DNA of 64,000 nucleotides from an uncultured euryarchaeote (GCA_937892945.1 CALBIL010000098.1:33996-97995); one strand, 5' to 3'. Counted from the first letter of the stretch, positions 19,594 to 30,580 are shown. A program made the numbers and translations. The notes: a model not told the origin generated them from the sequence alone.

Positions 19594-20079
19594 GTGAAAG
19601 AACACTCAGATCTCCCCTTCTTTTCAGGACGTCCAATGGATGTCTGTTCATTGGCTGATGAAGATGTCGCTTTACGTACTCTGCCGAGAGGTGCCCGAAT
19701 AGTTTCTCTTGAAGACGCTCGAGAAAACTTACCTAAAGTAACTCGATGGTTAGCAGAACTCCAAGCAATGAGCGATGAGGCCCATGACCTTACCGAAGAA
19801 CTGGAAGTCTTACTTGAATCGCTCGAAGCAGAGAGTGAGCATGTTGTAGAAGTTGCAGAACAATTGGCACAACTCGTCACCCACTGGCAAAGTGTAACTT
19901 CAAGAATTGAAGCGACTGGAACCCGTATTGCTTGCTTAGAACCCGGCCGATTGGAATGGTATGGCGTGGTTGATCAACACCTGGCATTGTATTCATGGCG
20001 CTTTGGTGAAGAAGATATTGAATGGTATCATCCAATCGATGCAAGTTTTCTTGCCCGAAAACCACTCATAGAAGCATGA
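19594..20079 (+). CDS. DUF2203-like protein
   Basis: SLEDARENLPKV...LEWYGVVDQHLALYSWRFGEEDIEWYHPIDASFLARKPL matches the DUF2203 pattern. Confidence 0.7.
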   Translation: MKEHSDLPFFSGRPMDVCSLADEDVALRTLPRGARIVSLEDARENLPKVTRWLAELQAMSDEAHDLTEELEVLLESLEAESEHVVEVAEQLAQLVTHWQSVTSRIEATGTRIACLEPGRLEWYGVVDQHLALYSWRFGEEDIEWYHPIDASFLARKPLIEA

Positions 20080-20103
20080 CTTGGGGTTGCCTGAGGCAGA
20101 GGC

Positions 20104-20799
20104 ATGGTACGTATCACACGAGTCTATACAGGTACAGGAGATGAAGGTGAAACTTCACTTGTTGATGGGTCACGACGTTCAAAAGCTGATCCGCGTCTTG
20201 AGGCAGTTGGCACCTGTGATGAACTCAATTCGCTTCTTGGGATGTGCCTTATGGAAATTGGACGCCTCCCAATGCACGAGGATGGAGGAAACCGTTCAAC
20301 CGTTCAACGGGTTCAAGTGATCGCCAATCAAGCACTCCCTCGCCTTCAAAACGAACTTTTCGACCTTGGAGCAGAATTAGCATGCCCTCCATTGGAATTG
20401 CCCGAAGGAATGGTTGTTTTGAATGAGAGCCAAGCATCGGTCTTGGTTGATGAAATGGACGCATGGCTCGAACAACTCGAGCCACTGACCAGTTTCATTC
20501 TCCCATCTGGAGAAGGGCCAGAAGCTGTGATTCACCTTACTCGGACTGTTACTCGACGTCTCGAGCGCACGGTTCTTCGACTTGCTGAATCCGAAGGAAA
20601 AGATGCAGTTCGACCACTTGTTCTCGTTTATCTCAACCGTCTTTCAGATTGGTTCTTTGTTTTCGGGCGCTGGGTTTGCTTAGGCCTTGGGAATGATGAA
20701 TCACTTTGGAAGCCTCTTGGACGAAGAGGTCCCGAAAGCGGCGTCGGTGCTTTGATTCGAAAGTTAAATCAAAACGACGAGGAATTCAAACAACTTTGA
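20104..20799 (+). CDS. PduO-type cob(I)alamin adenosyltransferase
   Basis: TRVYTGTGDEGETSLVDGSRRSKADPRLEAVGTCDELNSLLG; RRLERTVLRL...VLVYLNRLSDWFFVFGRW. Confidence 0.92.
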   Translation: MVRITRVYTGTGDEGETSLVDGSRRSKADPRLEAVGTCDELNSLLGMCLMEIGRLPMHEDGGNRSTVQRVQVIANQALPRLQNELFDLGAELACPPLELPEGMVVLNESQASVLVDEMDAWLEQLEPLTSFILPSGEGPEAVIHLTRTVTRRLERTVLRLAESEGKDAVRPLVLVYLNRLSDWFFVFGRWVCLGLGNDESLWKPLGRRGPESGVGALIRKLNQNDEEFKQL

Positions 20800-20800
20800 A

Positions 20801-21211
20801 TCATTCCTTGCCGAGAGAAATCATATGCTGGCGTGCATTTTCAAGTATACTTCGTGTTTCATCATGCGTGAGTTGCTCCTTGGCTTGTTCCCAATCCAAC
20901 CACATGTGACCTTGATGCTCATGTGAGAGTGTCACTGTAATACGCTCGGTTTCTGCCAAATACCAGTAGACTTGCTTTGTTCGTTTCCGGCCTTTATGCC
21001 AGTATGAATATTCACTTCGTTCAACAAAACCGGGAACAAATTCAATTTCATCAATCCCAGTCTCCTCTCCAAGTTCACGCCGAGCCGTTGCATGATGGTC
21101 ATCATCAGTTTCTTCAACATGCCCTTTGGGAAAGTCCCAGTGGCCTTGCGGGTACTGAAGGAGAAGGATTGTTCCGTAATTGACCAAAACGATGCCACAC
21201 GAGATCTCCAT
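20801..21211 (-). CDS. NUDIX hydrolase (Ap4A hydrolase-like)
   Basis: Nudix box GHVEETDDDHHATARRELGEETGID; internal ATG at 21211 preferred over 21412. Confidence 0.88.
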   Translation of the reverse strand: MEISCGIVLVNYGTILLLQYPQGHWDFPKGHVEETDDDHHATARRELGEETGIDEIEFVPGFVERSEYSYWHKGRKRTKQVYWYLAETERITVTLSHEHQGHMWLDWEQAKEQLTHDETRSILENARQHMISLGKE

Positions 21212-21299
21212 GCACTGAGCAGAACGGCAATAGGTCAAGTCAATTGTGGCGAAATGTTTCCCAAAAACCTTCTTGGACAGCGCACACACCCCTCGCGTT

Positions 21300-22298
21300 A
21301 TGCCTCCTTCTTCGACGCCATTGAAAAGAGCGGGATTGCCCGAGTTTCGTCGAATCATCGCTGATTCCGACCTCGACGGACTCTGTGCCGCAGCAGTTCT
21401 GAAAGCAGCCAACCCAGAGGCAGAAGTTCATTTCGCCCATGCTGCATTAGTTCGTTCAGGTGCTATCGATGCATTGGTTGACCGTTCCACTGCAATGGTG
21501 GATTTACCTTTCCACCCTGAATGTGGTTGGTATTTGGATCACCATCAGACCAACCGGCCGAACGAAGAAGAGGAGGCGCAGTTTGTACTCAATGGAGGCA
21601 CCTGTCATTGGGAAGCAACACCTTCTGCTGCACGGCTTGCTTACGATGTCTTGAGTCCCTATATCGACCTCTCACACTTAGAAGAAATAATGCCGGTAGT
21701 CGATGCACTTGATTCAGGTCAAATCACCCGTGAGGAATTTATTGAAGATGGCCCAATCCTCCAACTGGCACGTTCCCTTTCACTACGGGAATCAGAACAT
21801 ATGCACCACGTTCTCACCTTACTTTCTCAAGGTTCGAGTCTGAATGAAGTTTTACAGGATACCAAAGTATCACCTCATATTGAGAGAGCCCAGCATGAAC
21901 GTAAAGCAGCTCAAGCAGTTGTCGAACAACATACTGAAATTATTGACCGTCTTGCAGTCTGCAGAATGGATGAGAAAGGCGTTCGTTCAAACGGTTACTT
22001 AGTTACCGCATGGGCAGGAGAGAGGGCAGACGCATGCTGCATCATTCACGGGTATGCTGACGGTTCCATTGAAACGTCCGAACGCCCCGCCCTTTCGGCG
22101 AGTTTCTATGCGAATTCCTTTTTACAAAACGGCCAAGGCCGATACGATTTATCACGATTAGCAACTGCAATGGATTCAACAGGTGGAGGCCATGCCAATG
22201 CTTGTGGTTGTCGAATTCAAGCACCAGGAATCGATTCAAACCTTGAGACGTGGCTTAAAATGTGGAAGAACCGGAATCAAGAACTCGCTATTGAGTGA
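21300..22298 (+). CDS. DHH family phosphoesterase
   Basis: IIADSDLDGLCAAAVL, LDHHQT, GGGHANACGCRI; ATG at 21300 preferred. Confidence 0.85.
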   Translation: MPPSSTPLKRAGLPEFRRIIADSDLDGLCAAAVLKAANPEAEVHFAHAALVRSGAIDALVDRSTAMVDLPFHPECGWYLDHHQTNRPNEEEEAQFVLNGGTCHWEATPSAARLAYDVLSPYIDLSHLEEIMPVVDALDSGQITREEFIEDGPILQLARSLSLRESEHMHHVLTLLSQGSSLNEVLQDTKVSPHIERAQHERKAAQAVVEQHTEIIDRLAVCRMDEKGVRSNGYLVTAWAGERADACCIIHGYADGSIETSERPALSASFYANSFLQNGQGRYDLSRLATAMDSTGGGHANACGCRIQAPGIDSNLETWLKMWKNRNQELAIE

Positions 22299-22300
22299 GT

Positions 22301-22768
22301 TCACAGTACGCTGAAAATGTACAAGAACCCCAAAAAAGCATGCAAGAAGGCTAAGACGACAATGAGGTCTGCAGCTCGTCCATGTTTCAATGCATGATGG
22401 GCAAACTTTTCACCTTCGTTTCGAGCATCACGAGCTCGTCGTCCCATGCGTGCAAGTATGAAGAGCAAAACAAACCCAATCGGGCCCATGAATCCATGAA
22501 GACTTTGAGGAATGAGTGAGGTGAGAATACTTTCATTTTCTCTCCAGCCAACAAATGCACGGCTCAAAAAGGCAACACAAATGACAAAGAAGGCAGACCA
22601 AATCAATCGGTTGCCATATTTCTCATGTTGAGAGAGTGCATTTTTTCGAGACTCTCCTTTGAGTTCATGGCTTTTTCTTCGCCAAGAGTATTGCCACCAA
22701 ATCCAACCGAGTAACCCTGTTGCAAGTAAAGGATGGAGCAATAAAACCACAATGCGAACGATGTCCAT
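22301..22768 (-). CDS. Membrane protein, DUF4079-like
   Basis: Four TM segments with conserved-looking HP..G and SLHGFMGPIGF; internal ATG at 22768 preferred. Confidence 0.6.
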   Translation of the reverse strand: MDIVRIVVLLLHPLLATGLLGWIWWQYSWRRKSHELKGESRKNALSQHEKYGNRLIWSAFFVICVAFLSRAFVGWRENESILTSLIPQSLHGFMGPIGFVLLFILARMGRRARDARNEGEKFAHHALKHGRAADLIVVLAFLHAFLGFLYIFSVL

Positions 22769-22912
22769 GCCATTCCTCCGTTTCCCTCCAAGTGTTCTTT
22801 GTTCATGGATGTTCGTAGACTTCTGGAGGAATTGAATCGTTTTGAGTTCTAGATGGCGCTTCCGGTGGATTGAAGGAGGGTAGGTTGAGCCAATGGAAGA
22901 GGAGGGGGAGCA

Positions 22913-25900
22913 TTGCAAGAGAACCACATGTCAAATTGTCTTGAAGTTGCTTTCAAAACCAACATCACAAAACCTCGACGTCAGTCCTTAGTAGTGAAAA
23001 CTGCTGATTGGCAATTACTTGAGAAACCTTGGCGCCCAATCCTCCTTTTGGCCCTTGCCGAGACTGAACTTCCAGCGGCCGATGAAGATGAATCCGACTC
23101 ATCATCTCGTCGTCGCCCATCAGGTGGACGGGGAAGAAACCGTCGTGGAGGCCGAGGTGCTTCTGGCCCCATGGACTCACTCCCACCAGCCGTAGAAATG
23201 CTGGTTCCTTCTGATTACAGTTCTGCTTACCGACTTGCAGTTTTAATGGTCCACAAACTTCTCAACAAAGAGGAGTGGGAAGAGGAATGGGAAACAACTG
23301 AGAAATCATTGCGTGAAACTTGTTTGGAAAAAGGGGTCCATCCAATTTGGCTTGAACTCGCTCAACGAACTGCAGTTCTCGGTCAATTCGCAGCATTCCC
23401 GAAAGCCAAAGCGACCAAGTCCAAAGCAGGTAAGAAAGTTAAATTGGATTTGGCTTTCATCAATCCATTGAACACTGAAGATTTAATCGCGGCTATTGAG
23501 GGGATCTCAGTTACCGTAACAGACGCAGAATCCCAAGTAGCACTTCGGAATATCGTTTCACAACTTTCCTCGGGAAGACAATTACATCCGGCAGACGTTC
23601 TCTATCACTTAGAAGGACAGGCCACAGCACTGAGTGTATTGTTGGCATTAGCATCAGAGAAAGACCCTACAGAATCTCTTGACCGGCTCAAACCGATCGA
23701 CGCAGAATTGGCTGAACAACTGAATGACTTTCACATGCTTCGCCAAGGTAAAGTGTTGGACTGGAAGAAATCAAGAACTGCAAAAGGAAACCACTCATTG
23801 GCAGCAGCACGGCAACTTTTAGCTTGGGAGAACCCTCCGGCTGAAGCATCAAAACTTTCCTCGAAGCAACTTGCTGAAGGTCTCGAATTACTTCGCGAAC
23901 ACACAACAAATGCGGTTCAAATTGAAAAAATCATGTGGTGGCGATTAAATGCTCTTCACAAAGAAGGTAAATCTGAAGAAACGATTCAGCTTTTGACCAG
24001 TTTGAAACTCGACCACCATACCGAGTTGTCAACTTTAGCACCCTTGTTGTCTGAACTTTCAGGAGAAGTGCTTGATCAGTGGCTTCTTGAACAGATTCCA
24101 ATTTTGGATGACGGGTCGCTTGTTGTATTGATTCAAATGGAATCATTACCTTTGCACATCCGTTCGATGGCGGCAAAGAACCTCTCGCATGATACAAGTG
24201 AAGCTTGGGAAAGTGTGTTTCCTCTCCTTATTGACATCTATACGCAAAGTATGGAATTAAACCTCCTTGCTAAAATGGTAACATCTAATGATTTGGTACC
24301 AATGTCTCACCCTTACGAAACCTTACTCGTATCTCACTTACTTGATGCAGGAAGTAATAATGAACTTTGGATTAAAGTTCGGGCAGCCCGAAGAGCAGCT
24401 CTTTCTGAAGTTCATAGCATAGATGCGCCTGACTCTTTCTCATCAACATCCGAAGCATTACTTATGCTGTTTGAAGGCGAAAATATTGAAGATGACCGTC
24501 TTACGACAGTGCTTGACAAACAAGGCCTCTTGGCCTTTGGACCGATTCGCCAAGCACTCCGAGATGGTGGCAGTGGAATTGCCTCGTCGACTCACCTTTC
24601 GAATCTTGAACAAAGTATTGCTTCAGCGGAACTCACCGTCATGGAACGTGTTCTGTTCAATGCTGTCATCGCAACATTGCGCCTCAACCACGTGGCTTTA
24701 ATGCTTCAACATGGAAATTCGGATGATGAAAATATCGAGACTCTCAATACCTTGTTAGCGAACCCAATCATTCCAACCGGCATGATTCACAGCGTACGCC
24801 ATTTGGTTTTAGAGCATGACATAGGGCTCCCTTCTCTTGTTCGCTGGTACCAAACCCATGACGCTTTATCTCCATGGCACACCCTTGCACGAGCAGCAGT
24901 CTATGCATCAAATCAAGAAGAATTGAATGCAGCCCGAGACTATCGTAAAGCCGGAGATCATGAAGAATTTGATTACGAATACTCTCTTACTTTGTATCGT
25001 AAAGCTCTGATTCATTTGGCATTCGCAGAGCAATGGCGAGAGGCTGTTGAACTTCTTGATGCACAACCTGCTCTCAAGAGTGCGATTACTCAACGGTTCC
25101 AATTGTATCTGCGGGTTTCCTATACTGCAAAATCAAAAGATACCAATTCAGCAACCCGTTTGCTGAAAGAGTTCGTTAAACGAACCAAGATGGAAATGGA
25201 AGAAAACGAAGAAGGCGAAATGATCGAAGTCATGAGAGTCTACCATGCAGAAGATGATTTAGACATGCTCAAAACCTATCCACACGAACACCCTCGGCCA
25301 CTTCCAACAGATCCATTTTGTGGAAGAGTTACCGCTGCAACAAACTCGTTGCATAAGAATCGCCGAAGACAAAAGAATACCTTCGATACCCGATTTAATC
25401 AATTGATGCAATTTGGCTCACCTTCGACCGATGAAGTCTACTCCCTTGCGAGTGAAGCTGCCAAAGTTCGCCCAGTTGACGGTTTGATGTTCCTTGAACG
25501 TGCCCAAAACAGTGCCTTTTTCAATGAAACTGAGATTCGAAGTTTACAACAGGCAGAACTTTCTCTTTTCTCTGTCAATAAAGCACAGATTCCAAACGCC
25601 TCTCGCCGTTATCTGCGTAATCTTTCCCTTGTACCATTGGTCATTGTCGATACCAATATTTTAGTCGATGCTTTAATTGGCCGAATTTCTGAGAAATTAC
25701 ACCTCGTTGGTGAAATCAGCCTCGATATCCAAGGACAAGGAAGTTTCCATAAAATTCTTCTTAGTAAAGCGAAAGATAAGAAATTACAATTGTGGCTACC
25801 CGATATCGTCAAGCAAGAATTGACCGGTATTGCTTCGGGAATAAATCATCTCAAGAGCCGGTTCGATGATGCTTTGGTATCACCTGAATTACTTGATTCA

Positions 25901-26317
25901 ATTTTCAACGCGAAGACACTCAAAACACTCGTGAATGATGTTCTCAAGGATTACAACACTTGGAGCCCCCTGGATCTCGAAATCGAATCCGAAGCAGGCT
26001 CGGAAGATACGAAAGCTGCGATTGAAAAGTTCTTACTTGAATCCACTGAAATATACGAAGAAATCACCGCTATGAAGCGCACTCGTGGAGAACCAATCCG
26101 TACAGTTCTTGAAGGCCGAGACATTTATCCAGAATCGCCAGACAGAACTTTGATGCGTATCGCTTCACAACTCGCCACTCAATCTCTACAAGATCTCGGT
26201 ACTGTATTGATTGCAACCCGGGATGGTGATTTCACACTTGTCGCTCGGGCATTTGAAGAACAATTTGGCTTTGGAATTGCCAAAAATAGCCGTTCACTTA
26301 ACGCTTGGCTCAAGTGA
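22913..26317 (+). CDS. Large helical-repeat protein with C-terminal PIN-like nuclease domain and an N-terminal RGG-rich segment
   Basis: VIVDTNILVDALI ... LWLPDIVKQELTG ... TVLIATRDGDFTLVARAF (PIN acidic motif spacing); RRRPSGGRGRNRRGGRGASG; Shine-Dalgarno-like aggaggggga before TTG start. Confidence 0.8.
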   Translation: MQENHMSNCLEVAFKTNITKPRRQSLVVKTADWQLLEKPWRPILLLALAETELPAADEDESDSSSRRRPSGGRGRNRRGGRGASGPMDSLPPAVEMLVPSDYSSAYRLAVLMVHKLLNKEEWEEEWETTEKSLRETCLEKGVHPIWLELAQRTAVLGQFAAFPKAKATKSKAGKKVKLDLAFINPLNTEDLIAAIEGISVTVTDAESQVALRNIVSQLSSGRQLHPADVLYHLEGQATALSVLLALASEKDPTESLDRLKPIDAELAEQLNDFHMLRQGKVLDWKKSRTAKGNHSLAAARQLLAWENPPAEASKLSSKQLAEGLELLREHTTNAVQIEKIMWWRLNALHKEGKSEETIQLLTSLKLDHHTELSTLAPLLSELSGEVLDQWLLEQIPILDDGSLVVLIQMESLPLHIRSMAAKNLSHDTSEAWESVFPLLIDIYTQSMELNLLAKMVTSNDLVPMSHPYETLLVSHLLDAGSNNELWIKVRAARRAALSEVHSIDAPDSFSSTSEALLMLFEGENIEDDRLTTVLDKQGLLAFGPIRQALRDGGSGIASSTHLSNLEQSIASAELTVMERVLFNAVIATLRLNHVALMLQHGNSDDENIETLNTLLANPIIPTGMIHSVRHLVLEHDIGLPSLVRWYQTHDALSPWHTLARAAVYASNQEELNAARDYRKAGDHEEFDYEYSLTLYRKALIHLAFAEQWREAVELLDAQPALKSAITQRFQLYLRVSYTAKSKDTNSATRLLKEFVKRTKMEMEENEEGEMIEVMRVYHAEDDLDMLKTYPHEHPRPLPTDPFCGRVTAATNSLHKNRRRQKNTFDTRFNQLMQFGSPSTDEVYSLASEAAKVRPVDGLMFLERAQNSAFFNETEIRSLQQAELSLFSVNKAQIPNASRRYLRNLSLVPLVIVDTNILVDALIGRISEKLHLVGEISLDIQGQGSFHKILLSKAKDKKLQLWLPDIVKQELTGIASGINHLKSRFDDALVSPELLDSIFNAKTLKTLVNDVLKDYNTWSPLDLEIESEAGSEDTKAAIEKFLLESTEIYEEITAMKRTRGEPIRTVLEGRDIYPESPDRTLMRIASQLATQSLQDLGTVLIATRDGDFTLVARAFEEQFGFGIAKNSRSLNAWLK

Positions 26318-26320
26318 ATC

Positions 26321-27556
26321 TCACATGTGAGCAATCATTGCATCGCCAAAGGCACTGCATGAGAGAAGTATTGCATCATCCATTAACCGCTCAAAGTCGT
26401 AGGTGACGGTTTTTGCAGAAATAGCACCTTCCATTCCCTTGACAATCAAATCAGCAGCTTGGGTCCAACCCATGTGGCGGAGCATCATTTCTGCGGAGAG
26501 AATAAGTGAACCTGGATTTACTTTGTTTTGACCAGTATACTTTGGGGCAGTACCATGGGTTGCTTCAAAGATAGAAATTCCAGTTTCGTAGTTGAGGTTC
26601 GCACCTGGTGCAATACCGATTCCACCAACTTGTGCAGCTAATGCATCCGAGATATAATCGCCGTTCAGATTCATGGTTGTCAAGACTGAATATTCAGAAG
26701 GTCGAGTAATAATCTGTTGGAGCATTGCGTCTGCAATAACGTCCTTTACGAGAATTGTCTTACCGGAGTTTGGATTTACAAAAGTGCACCATGGCCCACC
26801 GTCAAGTTCGGTTGCACCAAACTCATCTTTAGCAATTGAATAACCCCAATCTCGGAATCCACCTTCTGTGAATTTCATGATGTTACCTTTGTGAACGATG
26901 GTCACACTTTCTTTGTCGGTGTCGATAGCGTGTTGAAGAGCAGCCCGTACAATTCGTGCAGTCCCTTCTTGAGAGATCGGTTTGATACCAATTCCGGAAG
27001 TATTTGGGAAACGAATCTTATCGACTCCCATCTCATTCTGTAAGAAATCGATGACCTTCTTGACTTCAGCACTCCCAGCTTCCCATTCAATACCGGCATA
27101 CACATCTTCACTGTTTTCTCTGAAAATAATCATGTCGACATCACCAGGAGACTTGACTGGGGAAGGTGTTCCTTCATACCAGCGTACAGGGCGCACACAA
27201 GCATACAAGTCGAGTTTCTGCCGTAGAGCAACATTCAATGAACGAATTCCTCCACCCACTGGAGTTGTCAAGGGTCCTTTGATTGATATGAGACCAGCAC
27301 GAATTGCGTCCAATGTTGCTTGAGGTAGCCATTCACCAGTTGCATTGAATGCTTTTTCACCGGCAAGAACTTCAGACCAAACAATGCCCTTGTTTCCGTT
27401 ATACGATTTCGAAACTGCAGCATCGACTACTTTCATCATGACAGGAGAGATGTCAATTCCAATCCCATCTCCTTCGATGTAGTGAATTATTGGGTCATCT
27501 GGAACATTGAGTTTACCGTTGTTTAATGTTACTGGGGTTCCTGCCATGGCAATCAA
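26321..27556 (-). CDS. icd: NADP-dependent isocitrate dehydrogenase
   Basis: [82 protein letters not shown]. Confidence 0.95.
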   Translation of the reverse strand: MIAMAGTPVTLNNGKLNVPDDPIIHYIEGDGIGIDISPVMMKVVDAAVSKSYNGNKGIVWSEVLAGEKAFNATGEWLPQATLDAIRAGLISIKGPLTTPVGGGIRSLNVALRQKLDLYACVRPVRWYEGTPSPVKSPGDVDMIIFRENSEDVYAGIEWEAGSAEVKKVIDFLQNEMGVDKIRFPNTSGIGIKPISQEGTARIVRAALQHAIDTDKESVTIVHKGNIMKFTEGGFRDWGYSIAKDEFGATELDGGPWCTFVNPNSGKTILVKDVIADAMLQQIITRPSEYSVLTTMNLNGDYISDALAAQVGGIGIAPGANLNYETGISIFEATHGTAPKYTGQNKVNPGSLILSAEMMLRHMGWTQAADLIVKGMEGAISAKTVTYDFERLMDDAILLSCSAFGDAMIAHM

Positions 27557-27605
27557 ACTGACGCAGATGCATCCCCTTCAAGAATGAACCGCCCCACGGA
27601 CCTCC

Positions 27606-27989
27606 ATGCAAGGACGAGTAGAATGGACCGGAGGAAATGGACTTCGATGTACAAATTCCAATGACCAAAGTCTTGAAATCGATTGGGAAGATGGGCCTTC
27701 ACCAATGCAAATCACTCTTCAAATGATTGGAGCATGCTCTTTAGTTGATGTTATTGTTGGCCTTAAAGACCGTCAATTTACGAAAGTCTGGGTTGAACTC
27801 GACAGCACCCGTGCACAAACAACGCCACGCGTTTTTGAAACAGTGGAAATGATTTACCATGTTGAGGGCGATGTTCCAGAAAAGTTACTCAAGCGAATCG
27901 TAGCGAAGAGTCATGAAAAATACTGCAGTGTGTCAAACATGTTTACCGATGTCAGTATGACATCGAGCGTTGTAGTTCACCGTGCTTAA
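27606..27989 (+). CDS. OsmC-like family protein
   Basis: PMQITLQMIGACSLVDVIVGLKDR...VEMIYHVEGDVPEKLLKRIVAKSHEKYCSVSNMF. Confidence 0.85.
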   Translation: MQGRVEWTGGNGLRCTNSNDQSLEIDWEDGPSPMQITLQMIGACSLVDVIVGLKDRQFTKVWVELDSTRAQTTPRVFETVEMIYHVEGDVPEKLLKRIVAKSHEKYCSVSNMFTDVSMTSSVVVHRA

Positions 27990-28660
27990 ATTGCAGCATT
28001 TCCCACAACGACATTGACTTTTGAGAGTGAATTCATCGCTTGAAGCAACAAGTCTCGTAGTGCGTTATACAACGGATGCCAAGATTGCGAGAGGTGTGAT
28101 GGAGGGGATACAGGCAGGACGCCCTCACCGGTCGAAAGGACTGTTGCAAACGGTCGAACTTGACCAGTACCGCCCATTTCGATGATGAGAGAGAGATGGT
28201 ATGCTTCTTGTTGCTTGACCACTTTTGCTGATTCAATTTGAGCGACAGCACCCGCAGAAAGACCAGACAACCAGTGTTCTCCACGTTCATTTCGAGAATT
28301 GAGTTCAGTTTTGACGAGAACTTCTAGTAGTTCAGTAATCACTTCATTGGAAAGGCTCTGAAGTGGCGTATGAAGTGTGTCGGTAACAACGGGACCAGAT
28401 GTATTTTCAACAGCCACTTGTGGCTCTGAAATGAACTCAAACGCTCCATCGGGTTCATCCTCAAGCGCAAAGAGTGAGTCTGCAGTGAGTGTTTCTTCCT
28501 CATCTTCTTCCATAAAGGCTGCAAGTGGATCATCACTTAGTGTCACACTGTTGGTTGTATCCATTGATTGAACGGGTGTAACGACTGTTTGAACGGCACC
28601 AAGTTCTGCAAAAATATCCATTTCTTCATCTACTTCTTCGACAGTATTCCATGATTGCAC
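27986..28660 (-). CDS. Acidic hypothetical protein
   Basis: ORF with abutting neighbours; acidic N-terminal half; no recognised domain. Confidence 0.6.
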   Translation of the reverse strand: MQSWNTVEEVDEEMDIFAELGAVQTVVTPVQSMDTTNSVTLSDDPLAAFMEEDEEETLTADSLFALEDEPDGAFEFISEPQVAVENTSGPVVTDTLHTPLQSLSNEVITELLEVLVKTELNSRNERGEHWLSGLSAGAVAQIESAKVVKQQEAYHLSLIIEMGGTGQVRPFATVLSTGEGVLPVSPPSHLSQSWHPLYNALRDLLLQAMNSLSKVNVVVGNAAI

Positions 28661-28756
28661 AGTTCCACTTCCAACATGGACTTGACACTCCTAGTACATG
28701 AAAGAATGTTTTTTTTCATCTGAAGTGAAATTGCTCAATCAACCGATCGATGATGA

Positions 28757-29440
28757 ATGAATAAGTGTATGCTGTATGGAAAAAGTCATATGAGCCCTAC
28801 CATGACTTCTCATTGGGTAAAGATGAGGTTCAGTCGGCTGCATTGCGTTTTACTGCTTCTTCTTGTTTCGTCACTTGGTTTCTCATCAAGTCAAAGTTTT
28901 CCAATCGGAGTCGGAGAAAGCGCCAACGACGGCTGCCTATGCCATGGAGGTGCTTCGAACAGCACTGAAACTTCCCTCGTTGGTCTTCCAGCGTTTTTCG
29001 AAAGCAATCAAACCTATGACCTCACACTTGTGATCGAAGGTATTACCCCACTCCAAGCGAACTCTTCACAAGGTGGATTTCGCCTCTTAGTAAGTGAGGG
29101 TACGGTAGAGTTTACCAATCCAAATCAAACGCAAGAACTTGACGGCGGCTGGACCCATACCAGTGAGGGGAACGCTCAACGAGCATGGGATTTCACATGG
29201 ATGGCTCCCTCTGATAACACTACAAGCGTTGAATTCATTGCATTTGGAAATGCAGTTAATGGGAATGGAAACTCCATGGGTGATGCTTGGAACTCATATG
29301 GAGTCACAATACCAGGTACAAGCTTTGACGGAACTTTGACTCAACCGGATGTCGACCAAACATATTCAATCACTGACTTTTCACTCATCATTGGAGGGCT
29401 TTTCGCCATCCTTGCGTGTCTTTACGTCGTCATCAAGTAA
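28757..29440 (+). CDS. Secreted protein with CxCH motif, 'choice-of-anchor V'-like, C-terminal TM
   Basis: Signal peptide, GESANDGCLCHGGASNST, Ig-like region, C-terminal hydrophobic helix. Confidence 0.65.
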   Translation: MNKCMLYGKSHMSPTMTSHWVKMRFSRLHCVLLLLLVSSLGFSSSQSFPIGVGESANDGCLCHGGASNSTETSLVGLPAFFESNQTYDLTLVIEGITPLQANSSQGGFRLLVSEGTVEFTNPNQTQELDGGWTHTSEGNAQRAWDFTWMAPSDNTTSVEFIAFGNAVNGNGNSMGDAWNSYGVTIPGTSFDGTLTQPDVDQTYSITDFSLIIGGLFAILACLYVVIK

Positions 29441-30580
29441 TCAGTTTACAAATTCGATTTGCTGATTGCGCAAGGCGCGTAATTGTCTGTTTTCACTTGC
29501 ACCATGAATTTGTTCACTTTTCACACCAGTCAAGACGAGCATGACCCGAATTTCCTCTCCTAATTCTTCTTTTACTGCTGCCCCCCATATGATTTGGGCG
29601 TGAGGCGAAATTTGATCTTTGATTATTTTAGCACAGCGTTCAGCTTCTCCAAGAGTAAGATTTGCTCCACCCACCACGTTGATGAGTGCACCACGCGCAT
29701 CGGAAGTATCGATGTCGAGGAGCGGTGAATGTAATGCCTCCATGGTAGCAGCTTCAGCACGGCCAGGTCCAGAAGCAGCGCCTAACCCAATCATTGCAAC
29801 TCCACTTCCGAAGTTGATGACTGAACGAAGATCTTCAAAGTCGAGGTTTACCATGCCGTCGATGGTGAGTAGTTCTGCAACACCGGTAATTGAGCGAACA
29901 AGTAATTCATCCCCAACTCTGAATGCACTGGAAATCGGCAAATCTTTGACACCCTCAATCTCTAACAAGCGTTCGTTAGGGATGACCAGTATTGTGTCGC
30001 AATGCTCCCTCAATCGTTCAAGGCCCCATTCAGCATTTTGCTTTCTTAGGGCACCTTCAGAAGTGAAGGGGTAGGTCACGACAGCAATTGTCATGGCCCC
30101 TTGTTGTTTTGCGAGTCGAGCGATTTGTCCAGCAGCACCGGTTCCAGAACCTCCACCCATTCCTGCAGTAATAATTGCCAGTTGAGTGTCATTTGTGATT
30201 CGTCGCAGTGCCAATTCGGATTCAAGTGCCGCAGCTTCGCCTTTAGTAGGGTCTCCACCAGCGCCTCGGCCACGTGCAGTTCTACCAATCAACACTTTTT
30301 CCTCAATTGGGGACATGAGTAGCGCTTGAGCATCCGTATTAATGGCATAACCAGTGACATAGGAATTTTCAAACAAGCCTTCTTCGGAAAGTCGACCTAT
30401 AGCATTGCAACCCGCTCCTCCAACACCGTAGACACGAATGCGAGGCTGGAGAGATTCCAGTAACGCCTGAAGTTCGACTTCGCTGCCTTCGCCAAGGGGT
30501 GGAGCGGTAGCTGCTGGGCTTGATGTTTCAGTTTCAGTGAGTTCCAATACTCGTTCAATCAAGTGTCGCATGAGCGTCAT
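29441..30580 (-). CDS. ftsZ: Cell division protein FtsZ
   Basis: GVGGAGCNAIGRL, AINTDAQAL, IGRTARGRGAGGDP, GMGGGSGTGAA; internal ATG at 30580 preferred over ORF-track start 30706. Confidence 0.93.
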   Translation of the reverse strand: MTLMRHLIERVLELTETETSSPAATAPPLGEGSEVELQALLESLQPRIRVYGVGGAGCNAIGRLSEEGLFENSYVTGYAINTDAQALLMSPIEEKVLIGRTARGRGAGGDPTKGEAAALESELALRRITNDTQLAIITAGMGGGSGTGAAGQIARLAKQQGAMTIAVVTYPFTSEGALRKQNAEWGLERLREHCDTILVIPNERLLEIEGVKDLPISSAFRVGDELLVRSITGVAELLTIDGMVNLDFEDLRSVINFGSGVAMIGLGAASGPGRAEAATMEALHSPLLDIDTSDARGALINVVGGANLTLGEAERCAKIIKDQISPHAQIIWGAAVKEELGEEIRVMLVLTGVKSEQIHGASENRQLRALRNQQIEFVN

